Shown here in pieces: positions 39,006-49,828 of a stretch of 64,000 bases of DNA. Under the pieces are notes generated by a model. It ran no database searches. It worked only from the letters and a program-made list of their open reading frames with translations, and was not told the origin of the DNA. The position numbers were made by a program, and so were the translations under genes. The first letter of the stretch is position 1, and every line of letters begins with the position of its first letter. This stretch comes from Granulosicoccus sp. (GTDB lineage: Bacteria; Pseudomonadota; Gammaproteobacteria; Granulosicoccales; Granulosicoccaceae), in the NCBI GenBank assembly GCA_013002205.1, contig JABDKN010000156.1:32417-96416 (forward strand). The letters run 5' to 3'.

Positions 39006-40520
39006 CTACAGTCCACTGGCCGCGGCGGCATCACGAATCTCCGACGGAGGCGTGTAGGTCAGGGACAACAGGATGGCGTTGCTTTCAGCCGATACCGGAT
39101 CGATCTGGGCCTTCTGTCGTCGATACCGGTAGGCTGCGGCTACCGTCCAGTTGCGCGCAAGCTTCCAGACTATCTTCGGTTCGAAACTGATGAACCGGCG
39201 GGCAAAGCGATCATCACGCAGGGCACCCAGCCGGTCGGGTTCGAAGGCTCGAGCGCGCACCGACAGATTGAGACGAGGTGACAATACCCGGTAGAGCTCA
39301 CCAGTGAGTTCATTGGTCTCCACCTGGGAACCCGAACTGCTCGGCTCCACATCCACGGCGAACTTGCCGGTGTAGCGGGTCACACCGGCGTCATAACTCA
39401 GTGACACGCTGGCAAGCCAGCCATCGGATTCTGACTCGAGGGCATCGAGCCGGTCCTGGGGAATTTCCTCACCGGGGCGATCGTCGGCTCTGAGGGTGTC
39501 GGTATTGTCAGTCGAATTGGTATACACGCCGCCATCGACACCCAGTCGCAATGTTGGCGTCAGGGAACGCTCGAAGCCCACTTTAAACGTGGTGGTCGTT
39601 GATATCGACTCCCGGCGCGGCTTACGCCGAATGTCCTTCTCGGAAGGATCGGATATCAACTGCTCGAAAGGAATGATCGCATAGGGATCCGGCTCGACCT
39701 CGGCGTTGAACCGACTGAACGATGTCGACACGGTCAATGTGGTGATCGGTGAATACTTGAAGCGCAGCCCCATTTCAACTTCAGTCTCGTCAAAATCGTC
39801 CAGCTCCCCGCTCGGTGTGAACACACTGCCGACATCATCGATCGTCACCTCGTTGTAGGACAATGGCACACCGTCGAAACTGCCGTCGGCACGCCGTGGA
39901 AAGGTATCGATATAACGCTGGTAGATGGCATCCTGCGGATCGGGCAGATCATGATCCACCACGGTCAGTGTCGCATCGACACCGAAAACGAGGCGACGGG
40001 TGAGATCGTATTCGAAGTTCGGCGTAAACGTCACTTCCTGTCGCGCCACATTGCTCGACTGCGTGATGTTGAGACCGGTATCGGTGGCCAGATTATCCGG
40101 ATCACTGAGGTCGGCGGCAATGTCCCGACTGGGCGTGTCCTGCTTGAAGGATACGCGGGCGCCATAGCGCGCACGGGCAGAGCGCAGTTTGGCGTCAAAC
40201 GCCAGTATCTGGTTGGAATCCAGGCCTTCGTCGCCGTTGTCATTGGTCGTGGTCAGCAAGCCATCGACACGCACCAGGCCCTTGAAGATGGCCGCCTGGG
40301 ACTCGCGGCTCAGGCCCAGTTCGCCCACCGCGCGCGTGGCGCTCAGGTCCCCATCCCCTGCCGGAATCAGGTAATAGTTATCATCGAAACGCTGATCGAG
40401 TGACAGGGACGGCTCGAGTACCCAGATATCGGCCGACGCTGGCACGCATGACAGCGCAACTGACACTCCCGCAGCTACCGCGCAACTGGCACTGAAGAGT
40501 GCGGATCGGTTGAACCGTGG
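39006..40520 (-). CDS. Outer-membrane beta-barrel protein, exopolysaccharide-locus type
   Basis: Signal peptide, repeated amphipathic strands, paired with export gene; start set at internal MPRFNRSALF, approximate. Confidence 0.72.
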   Translation of the reverse strand, partial: PRFNRSALFSASCAVAAGVSVALSCVPASADIWVLEPSLSLDQRFDDNYYLIPAGDGDLSATRAVGELGLSRESQAAIFKGLVRVDGLLTTTNDNGDEGLDSNQILAFDAKLRSARARYGARVSFKQDTPSRDIAADLSDPDNLATDTGLNITQSSNVARQEVTFTPNFEYDLTRRLVFGVDATLTVVDHDLPDPQDAIYQRYIDTFPRRADGSFDGVPLSYNEVTIDDVGSVFTPSGELDDFDETEVEMGLRFKYSPITTLTVSTSFSRFNAEVEPDPYAIIPFEQLISDPSEKDIRRKPRRESISTTTTFKVGFERSLTPTLRLGVDGGVYTNSTDNTDTLRADDRPGEEIPQDRLDALESESDGWLASVSLSYDAGVTRYTGKFAVDVEPSSSGSQVETNELTGELYRVLSPRLNLSVRARAFEPDRLGALRDDRFARRFISFEPKIVWKLARNWTVAAAYRYRRQKAQIDPVSAESNAILLSLTYTPPSEIRDAAAASGL

Positions 40521-40588
40521 CATGCGCAACATCCCGCTGACTTTCGCTGATGGGTCGAAGGGCTTGTGCCCTGCCAGTTCCATGTAGC

Positions 40589-41179
40589 CTATGGAACGAG
40601 GACGACATCACCACTTTGCAGAATGATGTTCTGTTCCAGGTCGCGGCCGCGCGAGACATCTCGAAAGTCGAACTTGTAAGTCACCTCGCGTCCGTCCTGG
40701 CGGCGCAGTACCTGGATATTGCGATTGTTGGCGTAAGGGGTAAAGCCACCGGCAAGCGTCAATGCCTGAACGACATCGACATAACGTCCAAGTGTGAACT
40801 GACCGGGTGCCTCCACTTCACCGAGAACGAATACCGTGTAGCCGGAGATCTTGTCAACCGAGACCGTGACTTCCGCGTCAGGCACATAGCGCTGCAGCCG
40901 CGAACGGATTTCATCCTGCACCTCCAGGGGTGTACGTCCGGAGACCTGGATATCACCGGCCAGTGGGAAGGAGATACCACCGTCGGGGCGAACCAGGACC
41001 TTCCGATCCAGGTCTTCTTCCTTCCAGACAGAGATATGCAGGACGTCCTCAGGACCGATTCGGTACTCCAGACCGCTGGCAGGCTGTGCGCTGGCAGGGC
41101 CTGAGAGCAGGGTGAGGACGGTCAGCAAGGCACCGACGAACAACGAACAACGGAACGTCAGGTTTGGCGTGGCAGGCAT
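40589..41179 (-). CDS. Polysaccharide biosynthesis/export protein (Wza-like with SLBB)
   Basis: YRIGPEDVLHISVWKEEDLDRKVLVRPDGGISFPLAGDIQVSGRTPLEVQDEI; SLBB-like GEVEAPGQFTLGRYVDVVQALTLAGGF. Confidence 0.93.
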   Translation of the reverse strand: MPATPNLTFRCSLFVGALLTVLTLLSGPASAQPASGLEYRIGPEDVLHISVWKEEDLDRKVLVRPDGGISFPLAGDIQVSGRTPLEVQDEIRSRLQRYVPDAEVTVSVDKISGYTVFVLGEVEAPGQFTLGRYVDVVQALTLAGGFTPYANNRNIQVLRRQDGREVTYKFDFRDVSRGRDLEQNIILQSGDVVLVP

Positions 41180-41297
41180 GTATCGGGGCTCCCGGGGGTG
41201 ACGATGGCATGGGACACAGAACCTGTGCCCTCCGTCAAGGTTTCAATCCCCGCAGTATAGCCGATCACACCTCCGTGCAAGTGGGATGTGCAGCACC

Positions 41298-43172
41298 TTA
41301 CTGCATGACCTGCGTTGCCGTATCGATGACCTCATCACGAAGTGTCGTGCCATCGTAGATGGTGCGAAAATTGTCGACCTGATCGACACGATCGCCCTGT
41401 GTCCAGAGCTTCTGCAGATGCCCGAAACTCAGTGGCTGGTAACGCAGCTCCGCGGATACGGTGTAGACGCCAGGCCCCGGAACACTCACCTGGTAGGTGA
41501 CGGTATCACGCCCATCGTTGAAGTCCGGATCGTCAAACGCCTCACCGAAGGTGCCGAAAGTATCCGGCAGCGTGTTGTCGGCCCGAATGAGCGCCTTGTC
41601 CATACCCGCAGGCGTGAGCCGGTTATCCTTCAGGTAGAAGCTGCCCGAGAGCAGCGAGTGCGTGCGTTCATTGTCTGAATTACCGACGATGGCCTGGTAC
41701 ACCTGAACCTGGGTCTCGGAGGTGATCAGGTCGTAGTGCGGCTCCCACACGGCCGGGTTGACATCCTCGGATACGCCCACGATGCTGCCGTCGGGTCGGA
41801 TCCTGCCACTTTCGAACACCAGCTGCCCAGCGGCATCCAGCACCTGGACATGCAGGTAGACTCGACGCGAATGGTAGCCTGACGGCAGCTTGTGACCGGT
41901 CAGGTTCTCGATGTTCACATCAAAGCTGAGTGTGTCGTCGATGACACCGCCTGCAGGACTGAGCGTCACATCGGCAGAGGTGGTCAGGAATTCGCGGTTG
42001 CGTGCTATGGAACCTGCGAAATCCAGTTCGGGATCGATACCCAGTTCATCACTGAAATTCATCAGCATATCCTGCATGACGGTATTGGCACCGAGAAACG
42101 TGTGCTCGGCAAACCCTTCCCGCTTGTTCGTCGCACCCTGACTGATGTAGACCGCCTGATCGACCTTGGGCATATGACAGCTCTGGCAATTCGCCTCTTT
42201 CGAACCACCTACCGCGTAGTCACTGTTCTGCCATTCGCTGAAGATGGCCTGTTCGGCAAAATGAGCCGCGCCCTCCAGCTTGTTGCCACTCTCGTCGACT
42301 GGCTCGATGTTCAGGTTATGACAGGTGGCACAGCTCTCGGAGGTGCTGAGGTGTGGCCCGTACTGCGCCAGAAAGCCGACGTTGTTGCGCATATAACCAA
42401 CTTCCGGATTACTGTACTGGCCATACGCCGGTCGGTCATTGGGATCACCGGTGGGCGAGCCGAGGATCACGAAGCCACCCGTCATGCCCTCTTCGGTGCC
42501 GAAATTCGCTCCGTCCATCTGGTGGCACAGTGTGCAGGTCACACCATCCATTGCATGGTTGAAAAGCTCATCACTCTCGGTCATGGACAACAGTCCCTGG
42601 CTGACACTACCGTCGACGCTGGACACTTTGTCGAACAGTCGCAGTTCCAGGTTTTCTTTTTTCGCCAGGTCATGCGCCGTGGGCGCATGACAGACGATGC
42701 ACTTGTCATTGATGACGTCTTCCAGTTCCGGAAAGTTGTCAAGTTCAGATGCCACTACCGCATGCCAGTATGGATCACGCGTTGCATTGGCCATGAGACT
42801 GGTCTCCCAGGCCGTACCGATGGATACGTTCCTGCTCTGCCCGGGTATGGGTGTATCGATCGTCATGCCCGGATCGGTATGGCAGGCCGCACAGGCGCCA
42901 CTGCCGGCATGATGTTCCCCTTCGAAGTCCGCCGAGGAGCGTGCCAGGGAAGGCAAGGTGCCACGGGCCGCGGGCACTGGATCCCGGTCAGTGATCTCCA
43001 CACCGCCACTGCTGCCACCGCAGGCGCTCAGCACGGCAAGTCCCAGCAGCAGGCCACTGCTTATAAGCAGTCGCAGGACGGAAGTGTTGAAATGCAGGCC
43101 GATGCACTTGCGCGGCCGTACGTTCAGTACGTGCATTGCCAGGCTCCTTGTAATTGAAATTGACACAGGCAA
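41298..43172 (-). CDS. Pentaheme c-type cytochrome family protein
   Basis: Five CXXCH motifs (CAACH, CIVCH, CTLCH, CATCH, CQSCH); lipobox-like VLSACGG; start may be internal (MHVLNVRPRK). Confidence 0.9.
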   Translation of the reverse strand: MPVSISITRSLAMHVLNVRPRKCIGLHFNTSVLRLLISSGLLLGLAVLSACGGSSGGVEITDRDPVPAARGTLPSLARSSADFEGEHHAGSGACAACHTDPGMTIDTPIPGQSRNVSIGTAWETSLMANATRDPYWHAVVASELDNFPELEDVINDKCIVCHAPTAHDLAKKENLELRLFDKVSSVDGSVSQGLLSMTESDELFNHAMDGVTCTLCHQMDGANFGTEEGMTGGFVILGSPTGDPNDRPAYGQYSNPEVGYMRNNVGFLAQYGPHLSTSESCATCHNLNIEPVDESGNKLEGAAHFAEQAIFSEWQNSDYAVGGSKEANCQSCHMPKVDQAVYISQGATNKREGFAEHTFLGANTVMQDMLMNFSDELGIDPELDFAGSIARNREFLTTSADVTLSPAGGVIDDTLSFDVNIENLTGHKLPSGYHSRRVYLHVQVLDAAGQLVFESGRIRPDGSIVGVSEDVNPAVWEPHYDLITSETQVQVYQAIVGNSDNERTHSLLSGSFYLKDNRLTPAGMDKALIRADNTLPDTFGTFGEAFDDPDFNDGRDTVTYQVSVPGPGVYTVSAELRYQPLSFGHLQKLWTQGDRVDQVDNFRTIYDGTTLRDEVIDTATQVMQ

Positions 43173-43285
43173 TTCATGGGATTCCGATCGAAGCGGTCAC
43201 CCGGTTATAGCGGCAGAAACTGCTTGCTGTTTGAATATCGCCAGGGCGCATCGCCGCTGTTTCGCCACAGTAACGGGACAGGGAA

Positions 43286-45529
43286 TCAATAATCGGACGG
43301 CTCCAGAATGGTGATGACCTTGGCAATATTGTCAGAAATCCAGATAGTGCCAGGAAACACGTCACTGTCGCCCTGAGTCGTCACATCCAGAGGCGTCGTA
43401 CCCAGATTGGCCTTGAGAATAGACTTCGATATTACCTGGGTACCGGTGCTGTTGAGCTGTACCCTGAAGATATTCTTATTGAAGGCCGCAGCAATCAGAT
43501 CGCCCTGCATCGAACCGGCAAAGTTGCTGGCGGTGTATTCATCCAGGCCATTGGTCGATGGGGCATTGACCGTCAATGCACCATCGTCCACACCCGGGGT
43601 CTTGTAGATGCATTCCTCGGGATTGGCCGGTCCTTCGATCGGCGTCTGTCCGCCAAAGGTGTTGGCCTTGTTACCTCGAGTCGGATTGGGATGACCGGCA
43701 TAGTAGCCCTGCGATATCAGGTGCAGTCCGTCATTGTGACGATCACCGCCGTTGTTGATGGCATCGGTGCAGTTGGCATCCGGTTTACCACCCCAGCCGG
43801 TGTTCGGCCCGTTATCCCATACATAGAACCTGCCCGACTGCGTATAGACGATATCAAACGCATTACGCAGACCGGAGGCGAATATCTGCACCGGTCCGTT
43901 CAGCGTCAGCTTCGCCTGGTTCAGCCCGTCGTGCCCGCCAAACGGATCATACTGGTCAGCCGGTCCGTTCAGCGTGGGCAGATCGTACGTCGTGTTACCG
44001 ATGGCCGCCAGATCGATCACCAGCGTTGCCGCAGACAGGGCATATTCCGGCAGCTCGGCAAAATTGTTGGACGGTACGCCCATATTGGTATGACCACCGA
44101 CATTCAGGTAGATCTTGTTGCCCACCTTGACCAGTCCGTTGGAAACGTGGTTTTCCTCGGATCTGGGCAGTCCACGGACCAGGTCCTGCTTCGACCAGGC
44201 ACTCCCCGTCTTGCTCAGCTTGTGCAGAATGCCGGAATTGGTATCCAGATTCGAATCGTTGCCTGAGGGGCCGGCAGCCTGCCGCGGATCGCTAGAGGCG
44301 GCATAGATGACGGGAGCGGCGGCCGTGCCGGTAACATGAATGCCGGTGAGCAGGCGTTTGCTGGCATAGTCGCGGGTACCATCATCATTGTGGTTGGGAA
44401 CGTTCTTGATCAGGTCGATCGACTCGAGAACGGTTCCGGAATAATTATCCTTGCCATTCCGGGTAATGGCAAAGACGTGTATGAGCCCGTCCATTTCGGC
44501 CACGTACAACTTGCCATCCGGCCCAAACTGCAAGGATGTTCCCCGGGTGATGAGCTGGCTGGTGTTCAGTGTACTGGTGGAGAAATTGACCGGCACGGAC
44601 CCCGGCGCAACGACGTTGCCTTCCAGGTCGATTTCAAGTGAACCGTTGTTGCCGTCGTGAAACACTTCAGCCCTGGCGGACTTGAAACCGGTTGTTCCGG
44701 TCTGCAGATCAACCTTGACGTCCAGCGTCTCGCCCGGGTTCAGGGTGACAGGGGTGAAATCCAGGGTAAAGGCATCGGCATTGGTACCACTGAGCTGTAT
44801 GGCAGAGACATTGATCACCGGTGCACCACTCTCACCCTGGTTCGTCAGGATGAAATGTTTCTCGGCGCTACTGTCCTGGATGGCCTGGCCGAAGGTGACT
44901 TTCGCATCGGAGCTGCCCAGGTCGGATGTCAGCGGATAGCGCGCAGATCCGTTGAAAAGTACGACGTAGGGTGTCGTGGCACCGGCGATATTCAGGCGCA
45001 GACCGGCGGCCTTGTCGCCCGGTGTCAGCGGTGCAAAGGTCACGGTCACCTCCATCGTATCCCCCGGGTTCAGTGTCTCGAAGCCGTTGAAACTGGCTGA
45101 GAATTCGCCAACACTCTTGCCGAAAAGTACCGCTTCCTCGATTTGTATCGCCGGCGATTCGGGCGAACCGCCATGAATGAGTGTAAACGTGCTGGTCGTG
45201 GACTTGCCTACTTCTAACAGCTCGGTGACGATCTGGTTCGGTGTGACCGCCAGATCGCTGATGCGATTCACCGTGGCTGTGCCCGACAGCGGCACCAGGA
45301 TTCGACCTGAACCATTGCCTGCACCGTCTTCGGTCATCTCGGCGGGCGTCCCTGCATCGTCGCCCCCTGTCTCCTGGGCCACGGACATCGACATGGACAA
45401 TGAGGCAAGCATCACCAGGATGCTTGCAAACAGCGCGTTGCGGAACCTAAACAGGAAACTGACTACCATCAGAAATAGATCCTTTTGCTCGTTGGTCATC
45501 TGCAGCACACACACGGGCGTGACCAGCAA
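43286..45529 (-). CDS. Choice-of-anchor D / PQQ-dependent sugar dehydrogenase-like secreted protein
   Basis: Two ASPM/SPD-2/Hydin-like Ig repeats followed by beta-propeller-like LQFGPDGKLYVAEMDGLIHVFAI...IYLNVGGHTNMG...GLRNAFDIVY; signal peptide. Confidence 0.82.
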   Translation of the reverse strand: MLVTPVCVLQMTNEQKDLFLMVVSFLFRFRNALFASILVMLASLSMSMSVAQETGGDDAGTPAEMTEDGAGNGSGRILVPLSGTATVNRISDLAVTPNQIVTELLEVGKSTTSTFTLIHGGSPESPAIQIEEAVLFGKSVGEFSASFNGFETLNPGDTMEVTVTFAPLTPGDKAAGLRLNIAGATTPYVVLFNGSARYPLTSDLGSSDAKVTFGQAIQDSSAEKHFILTNQGESGAPVINVSAIQLSGTNADAFTLDFTPVTLNPGETLDVKVDLQTGTTGFKSARAEVFHDGNNGSLEIDLEGNVVAPGSVPVNFSTSTLNTSQLITRGTSLQFGPDGKLYVAEMDGLIHVFAITRNGKDNYSGTVLESIDLIKNVPNHNDDGTRDYASKRLLTGIHVTGTAAAPVIYAASSDPRQAAGPSGNDSNLDTNSGILHKLSKTGSAWSKQDLVRGLPRSEENHVSNGLVKVGNKIYLNVGGHTNMGVPSNNFAELPEYALSAATLVIDLAAIGNTTYDLPTLNGPADQYDPFGGHDGLNQAKLTLNGPVQIFASGLRNAFDIVYTQSGRFYVWDNGPNTGWGGKPDANCTDAINNGGDRHNDGLHLISQGYYAGHPNPTRGNKANTFGGQTPIEGPANPEECIYKTPGVDDGALTVNAPSTNGLDEYTASNFAGSMQGDLIAAAFNKNIFRVQLNSTGTQVISKSILKANLGTTPLDVTTQGDSDVFPGTIWISDNIAKVITILEPSDY

Positions 45530-45656
45530 TGGATAGCAATTTTCGTGACAGGATCGATATTTTCCAACTCATTCCGTTTCCCGTGGCAGAATCACGAGTC
45601 ACTGTGGCCCGAATTAGCCATAATCGAGCGTCGACCCGGATGCCCAGTCATTAGTC

Positions 45657-46157
45657 ATGCAATTTACGTCCATTATTTTCCTATCCCTGTGCATTTCCCT
45701 GTCTACGCTGCCTGCCGGCGCACTGGCAAGCGATGTCGACAGCGGCCCACTGGATCGTCCACTGCCGTTCTCCAGCGGTGACAAACCTGGCAAGCCTGGT
45801 GTCACGACGACCAGTCTCGGGCCCCTGCCGGTGCGGGTGAACAATCCTGCCCAGGCGCTGGCTCAGTTGCGGGCAGCCGTGGCCAGTGAACGCAAGGAGC
45901 TGGAGCGACTGCCCCGTGCCGCCTTGCTGCAGCGCGCCCGCAAAGGCGAACGAGCTGCGCAAGTGGTTCTCGGTGCAGACTTCGCCAGGGAAGCGAGCTT
46001 GCTGGCATTTGCACCGGCAGCTGCCAACGCTGCGCTGAGCGATGCAGTGCGCTGGTACTCACTGGCCGCCAGCCGTGGTTTTCCCGGCGCGCCATCACTC
46101 GATCTGGCGGGCGTAAGATACTACCCGGTGCGTATCCAGCGGAACGCACGCCGCTGA
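45657..46157 (+). CDS. Small secreted protein, possibly Sel1-like
   Basis: Signal peptide ISLSTLPAGALAS; ALSDAVRWYSLAASRGFPGAPSLDLA resembles one Sel1 unit. Confidence 0.6.
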   Translation: MQFTSIIFLSLCISLSTLPAGALASDVDSGPLDRPLPFSSGDKPGKPGVTTTSLGPLPVRVNNPAQALAQLRAAVASERKELERLPRAALLQRARKGERAAQVVLGADFAREASLLAFAPAAANAALSDAVRWYSLAASRGFPGAPSLDLAGVRYYPVRIQRNARR

Positions 46158-46211
46158 GTCGGCACTGAGCCGCTCACCTGACCCGCTCAACCCGGCCGGG
46201 AGATGTCGGGA

Positions 46212-47288
46212 TCACCCGTCGGCCTGGGCGAAAGAATCCTGCCACGTCGGCAAGGTGTCGCCCGGCGCTGCCTCGGCGTGATAGACACCACGGGCGATGG
46301 CCCGTGACAGGCACACGGCGGCAGCATGGCCGAGCCGCATGGAATCCTCGACCGGTGCCCGCATGGGCGCCTCGCCTGTCGACAGGGTGAATACCAGGTC
46401 ACCATCGAAGGGGGTGTGCGATGGCACGATCGCTCGCGCCAGGCCATCCTGTGCAGCCACCGCCATCCGATACAGTTGCGCCTTGCTCATGACGGCATTC
46501 GTGGCGACGATGGCAATCGTGGTGTTCATACCCGGCGGCACCGGTCTGTGCATCCCGGGTTGGCCCGTCAGCGCTTCATAGGCCCGTAGTTTCTCGTTAC
46601 GTGGCAAGGCGAACGGATCAGGTGCAGAGGCCATTCCGGCGTCGCCGAATTCACCGTTCATCTCGAACGGTGCCGCCCAGAACGAGCAGCTGCCGGGCAC
46701 CACGACACTGCCATGAGGATTCACCACCACCAGGGCACCGACCACCATGCCGTCGGGCATGACGATGGACGCTGAGCCCAGGCCACCCTTGAGAACCGCG
46801 GTGGTGGCACCGGTGCCCGCACCACAGCTACCCAGCGAAAAATCCTCCGATGCCGAGTCGAATGCCGCCTGACCGAGCTGTGGGTAGGGATTCTGCTGCC
46901 AGCCCGAGTCTCCCCCGTTCAGCAGATCGAAAATGATCGCTGCCGGCACGATCGGCACACGTACCGGGCCAATGGCAAAGCCCTGTTCCTGTTCACGAAG
47001 TGCGGCAACCACGCCCGAAGCAGCCTCCAGCCCGAATGCCGAACCGCCCGAAAGCACCAGTGCATCGACCTGCTCGACCAGTTTGTCGGCAGCCAGGCAA
47101 TCGGTATCGCGAGTGCCCGGCGCACCACCCATCACATCGACGCTGGCGATAAACGGTTTATCCGCACGCACGATGGTCACACCCGACTTCACCTGATGAT
47201 CAGCCGCATTGCCTACCATCAGCCCGGGCACGTCGGTGATCAGGTTCCGCCGACCGGCACACCATCGCAGATCAAGATCGCTGTTCAT
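46212..47288 (-). CDS. P1-family peptidase (DmpA/BapA-like aminopeptidase)
   Basis: NLITDVPGLMVGNAADHQVKSGVTIV, GGSAFGLEAASGV, GAGTGATTAVLKGGLGSAS. Confidence 0.93.
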   Translation of the reverse strand: MNSDLDLRWCAGRRNLITDVPGLMVGNAADHQVKSGVTIVRADKPFIASVDVMGGAPGTRDTDCLAADKLVEQVDALVLSGGSAFGLEAASGVVAALREQEQGFAIGPVRVPIVPAAIIFDLLNGGDSGWQQNPYPQLGQAAFDSASEDFSLGSCGAGTGATTAVLKGGLGSASIVMPDGMVVGALVVVNPHGSVVVPGSCSFWAAPFEMNGEFGDAGMASAPDPFALPRNEKLRAYEALTGQPGMHRPVPPGMNTTIAIVATNAVMSKAQLYRMAVAAQDGLARAIVPSHTPFDGDLVFTLSTGEAPMRAPVEDSMRLGHAAAVCLSRAIARGVYHAEAAPGDTLPTWQDSFAQADG

Positions 47289-48943
47289 GCAGTACTCTCG
47301 CCAAAGTCGTTGAGTCGGGGCGCCGCAGCAAGCAGTTGCCGCGTGTACTCATGCGCTGGATTGTCGAACACCGAACGGGTACTCCCCTGCTCCACGATGC
47401 GGCCATGGCGCATGACCAGTACTTGATCACTGATACGCTGCACGACGGACAGATCATGCGAGATGAACAGATAGGCCAGCCCCTGTCCACGGGCCAGGTC
47501 ATCAAGCAATTGCAGCACCTGCGCACGCACGGATACATCCAGAGCCGACACGGCCTCATCCAGAATGATCAGCGAGGGCTCTATGATCAGTGCCCGTGCT
47601 ATGGCGATTCGCTGTCGCTGCCCACCAGAGAATTCGTGAATGTATTTGTCTGCGTCTGTCGCCTGCAGTCCAACGCTTTCCAGAACACTTGACACCCTTG
47701 CCCGTCTGTCGGTGCGACTCGGCCGATGGGGCAGCACATGCAGGGGTTCACTGACCAGTCGCAGAACGCGGTGGCGTGGATTGAATGAGCCATAGGGATC
47801 CTGAAAGACGACCTGCATTTGCCGTCGAGCCTGTCGTGAGACTTCACGCGCGGCACTGACTGACTCTCCATCGAGCTCGATGCGGCCGGCGTGCAGTTTC
47901 ATCAACCCCAGGAGCGCGCGCGTCAGGGTCGACTTGCCACAACCGCTCTCGCCCACCAGAGCGACGCTCTCACCATGAGCAATCGAGAAAGTTACATCAT
48001 CGACTGCGCGGAATCCCGGACCGTGCCGAAACAGACCCCGACGGGAACCCGGGTATTCGCACACCAGGTTTTCCACACGTAGAAGCGGAGTCGCGCGGCC
48101 ACCGCGACCCCTGTGCGCTCTGCGTGCACGAGCATCATCATGCCGCGGCACCTGGGTCAGAGCCGAGGCCTCGAACAGCGTGCGGGTATAGGGATGCGCC
48201 GGCTGGCTGAAAACCCTGGACATGACTCCCGACTCGACGACCCGACCATTGCGCATGACGACTATGTCGTCGGCCATGTTGGACACCACCGCCAGATCGT
48301 GCGTTATCAGTATCAATGCCAGCCCTTCTTCCTGCTGCAGGGACCTCAGCAGTTCGAGTATGCCAGCCTGCGTCGTGACATCCAGTGCCGTGGTGGGCTC
48401 ATCGGCAATCAGCAATGCCGGCTGGCAGGCAATCGCGATGGCGATGACCACACGTTGCCGCTGACCACCGGATAGTTCATGCGGATAGCGATCCAGCGGG
48501 AAAGCCGGATTGGGCAGTCCGACCCGCTCAAGCGTGTGCGCCGTCATCTCCAGCGACTCGTCGCGCGTGACCCGGCGATGCAGGCGAATACTCTCGCTGA
48601 CCTGATCCCCGATGCTCTTCACCGGATTGAGTGCTGTCATAGGTTCCTGAAAGATCATGCCGATGTCACTGCCTCGCAAGTCGCACAGCCGCTGTTCACT
48701 GAGTTGCTGCAGCTGCTGGCCGGCGAAACGGATGCCGCCACTCAGATGCGCACCGCGAGGCAGCAACTGCATGATGGACAAGGCTGTCATGGATTTACCC
48801 GATCCACTTTCACCGATGATACCCAGGGTCTGGCCCGTATCCACGGACAGCGATATTTCGTGCAGTATCGGTGTGTCATGAATCGCCAGGCTGACCCTGT
48901 CGAGCTGCAGCAGCGGGCACCCCGGGGCGTGTTTCGCATTCAT
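47285..48943 (-). CDS. Dual-domain dipeptide/oligopeptide ABC transporter ATP-binding protein
   Basis: Two NBDs with [16 protein letters not shown] and [20 protein letters not shown]. Confidence 0.94.
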   Translation of the reverse strand: MNAKHAPGCPLLQLDRVSLAIHDTPILHEISLSVDTGQTLGIIGESGSGKSMTALSIMQLLPRGAHLSGGIRFAGQQLQQLSEQRLCDLRGSDIGMIFQEPMTALNPVKSIGDQVSESIRLHRRVTRDESLEMTAHTLERVGLPNPAFPLDRYPHELSGGQRQRVVIAIAIACQPALLIADEPTTALDVTTQAGILELLRSLQQEEGLALILITHDLAVVSNMADDIVVMRNGRVVESGVMSRVFSQPAHPYTRTLFEASALTQVPRHDDARARRAHRGRGGRATPLLRVENLVCEYPGSRRGLFRHGPGFRAVDDVTFSIAHGESVALVGESGCGKSTLTRALLGLMKLHAGRIELDGESVSAAREVSRQARRQMQVVFQDPYGSFNPRHRVLRLVSEPLHVLPHRPSRTDRRARVSSVLESVGLQATDADKYIHEFSGGQRQRIAIARALIIEPSLIILDEAVSALDVSVRAQVLQLLDDLARGQGLAYLFISHDLSVVQRISDQVLVMRHGRIVEQGSTRSVFDNPAHEYTRQLLAAAPRLNDFGESTA

Positions 48944-49012
48944 GGCAGGCGCAACGGACCGTCGCTGCAGGTGAGCTCGGTCAGGCAGGTAGTCGGCCGT
49001 TCTTCCGGCGAA

Positions 49013-49828
49013 TCAGCGTTCACGTCGCATTCTCGGATCAAGCCAGTCACGCAGACCATCACCAAGCAGGTTCAGCCCCAGCACGGTCATGACGATGGCA
49101 AGACCGGGAAACAGCGCAAGCTGTGGTGCCAGCGAGATCAGTGTCTGGCTCTCGGCGAGCATACGGCCCCAGCTGGGTACCGGTGGCTGGGCCCCGAGCC
49201 CCACGTAGGACAAACCCGCCTCCGCCAGGATACCCAGTGAAAACTGAATGGTCCCCTGCACGATCAGCAGGTTGGTGATGTTGGGCAGCAGGTGCTCGGC
49301 AGAGATCCGCAGGGCACCCTTGCCGGCAACCCGTGCGGCGAGTACGAATTCCCGGGTCCACAGGCTCAACGCCGCTCCCCGGGTCAGGCGTGCGAAGACG
49401 GGAATGTTGAAAATGCCAATGGCGATGATCGCGTTGACGGCGCCGGGACCGAACACGGCTGTAATCATGATGGCGATCAGCAATGAAGGAAAGGCAAACA
49501 CCAGATCGTTTCCACGCATGATCAGTTCATCGACCCACGACTGCCCTCTGGCGGCTGCCAGCAGGCCCAGTGGCACACCGATGCCCATGCCGATGCCCAC
49601 GGCAACCAGCGCAACAGCAATGGAGGTGCGCGCGCCAACCATCAGCATGGACAGAATGTCGCGGCCGAGGTGGTCGGTACCCAGCCAGTGCTCGGCGCCA
49701 GGTGCGGTAAACCTGTGGCGGATGTCCAGCGTGGCAACATCGAACGGTGTCCACAGATAACTGAGCAATGCTGCGCTCACCACGATCAGTACCAGCGATG
49801 CGCCGGGAACTATGGAACGCCACTTCAT
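49013..49828 (-). CDS. Oligopeptide ABC transporter permease (DppC-like)
   Basis: EHWLGTDHLGRDILSMLMVGARTSIAVALVAV; BPD_transp_1 EAA-like region. Confidence 0.93.
   Translation of the reverse strand: MKWRSIVPGASLVLIVVSAALLSYLWTPFDVATLDIRHRFTAPGAEHWLGTDHLGRDILSMLMVGARTSIAVALVAVGIGMGIGVPLGLLAAARGQSWVDELIMRGNDLVFAFPSLLIAIMITAVFGPGAVNAIIAIGIFNIPVFARLTRGAALSLWTREFVLAARVAGKGALRISAEHLLPNITNLLIVQGTIQFSLGILAEAGLSYVGLGAQPPVPSWGRMLAESQTLISLAPQLALFPGLAIVMTVLGLNLLGDGLRDWLDPRMRRER

Noticed and set aside
41892-43157. 421-aa plus-strand ORF
   Set aside because: Antisense to the pentaheme cytochrome; no domain and coding strand clearly identified by five CXXCH motifs.
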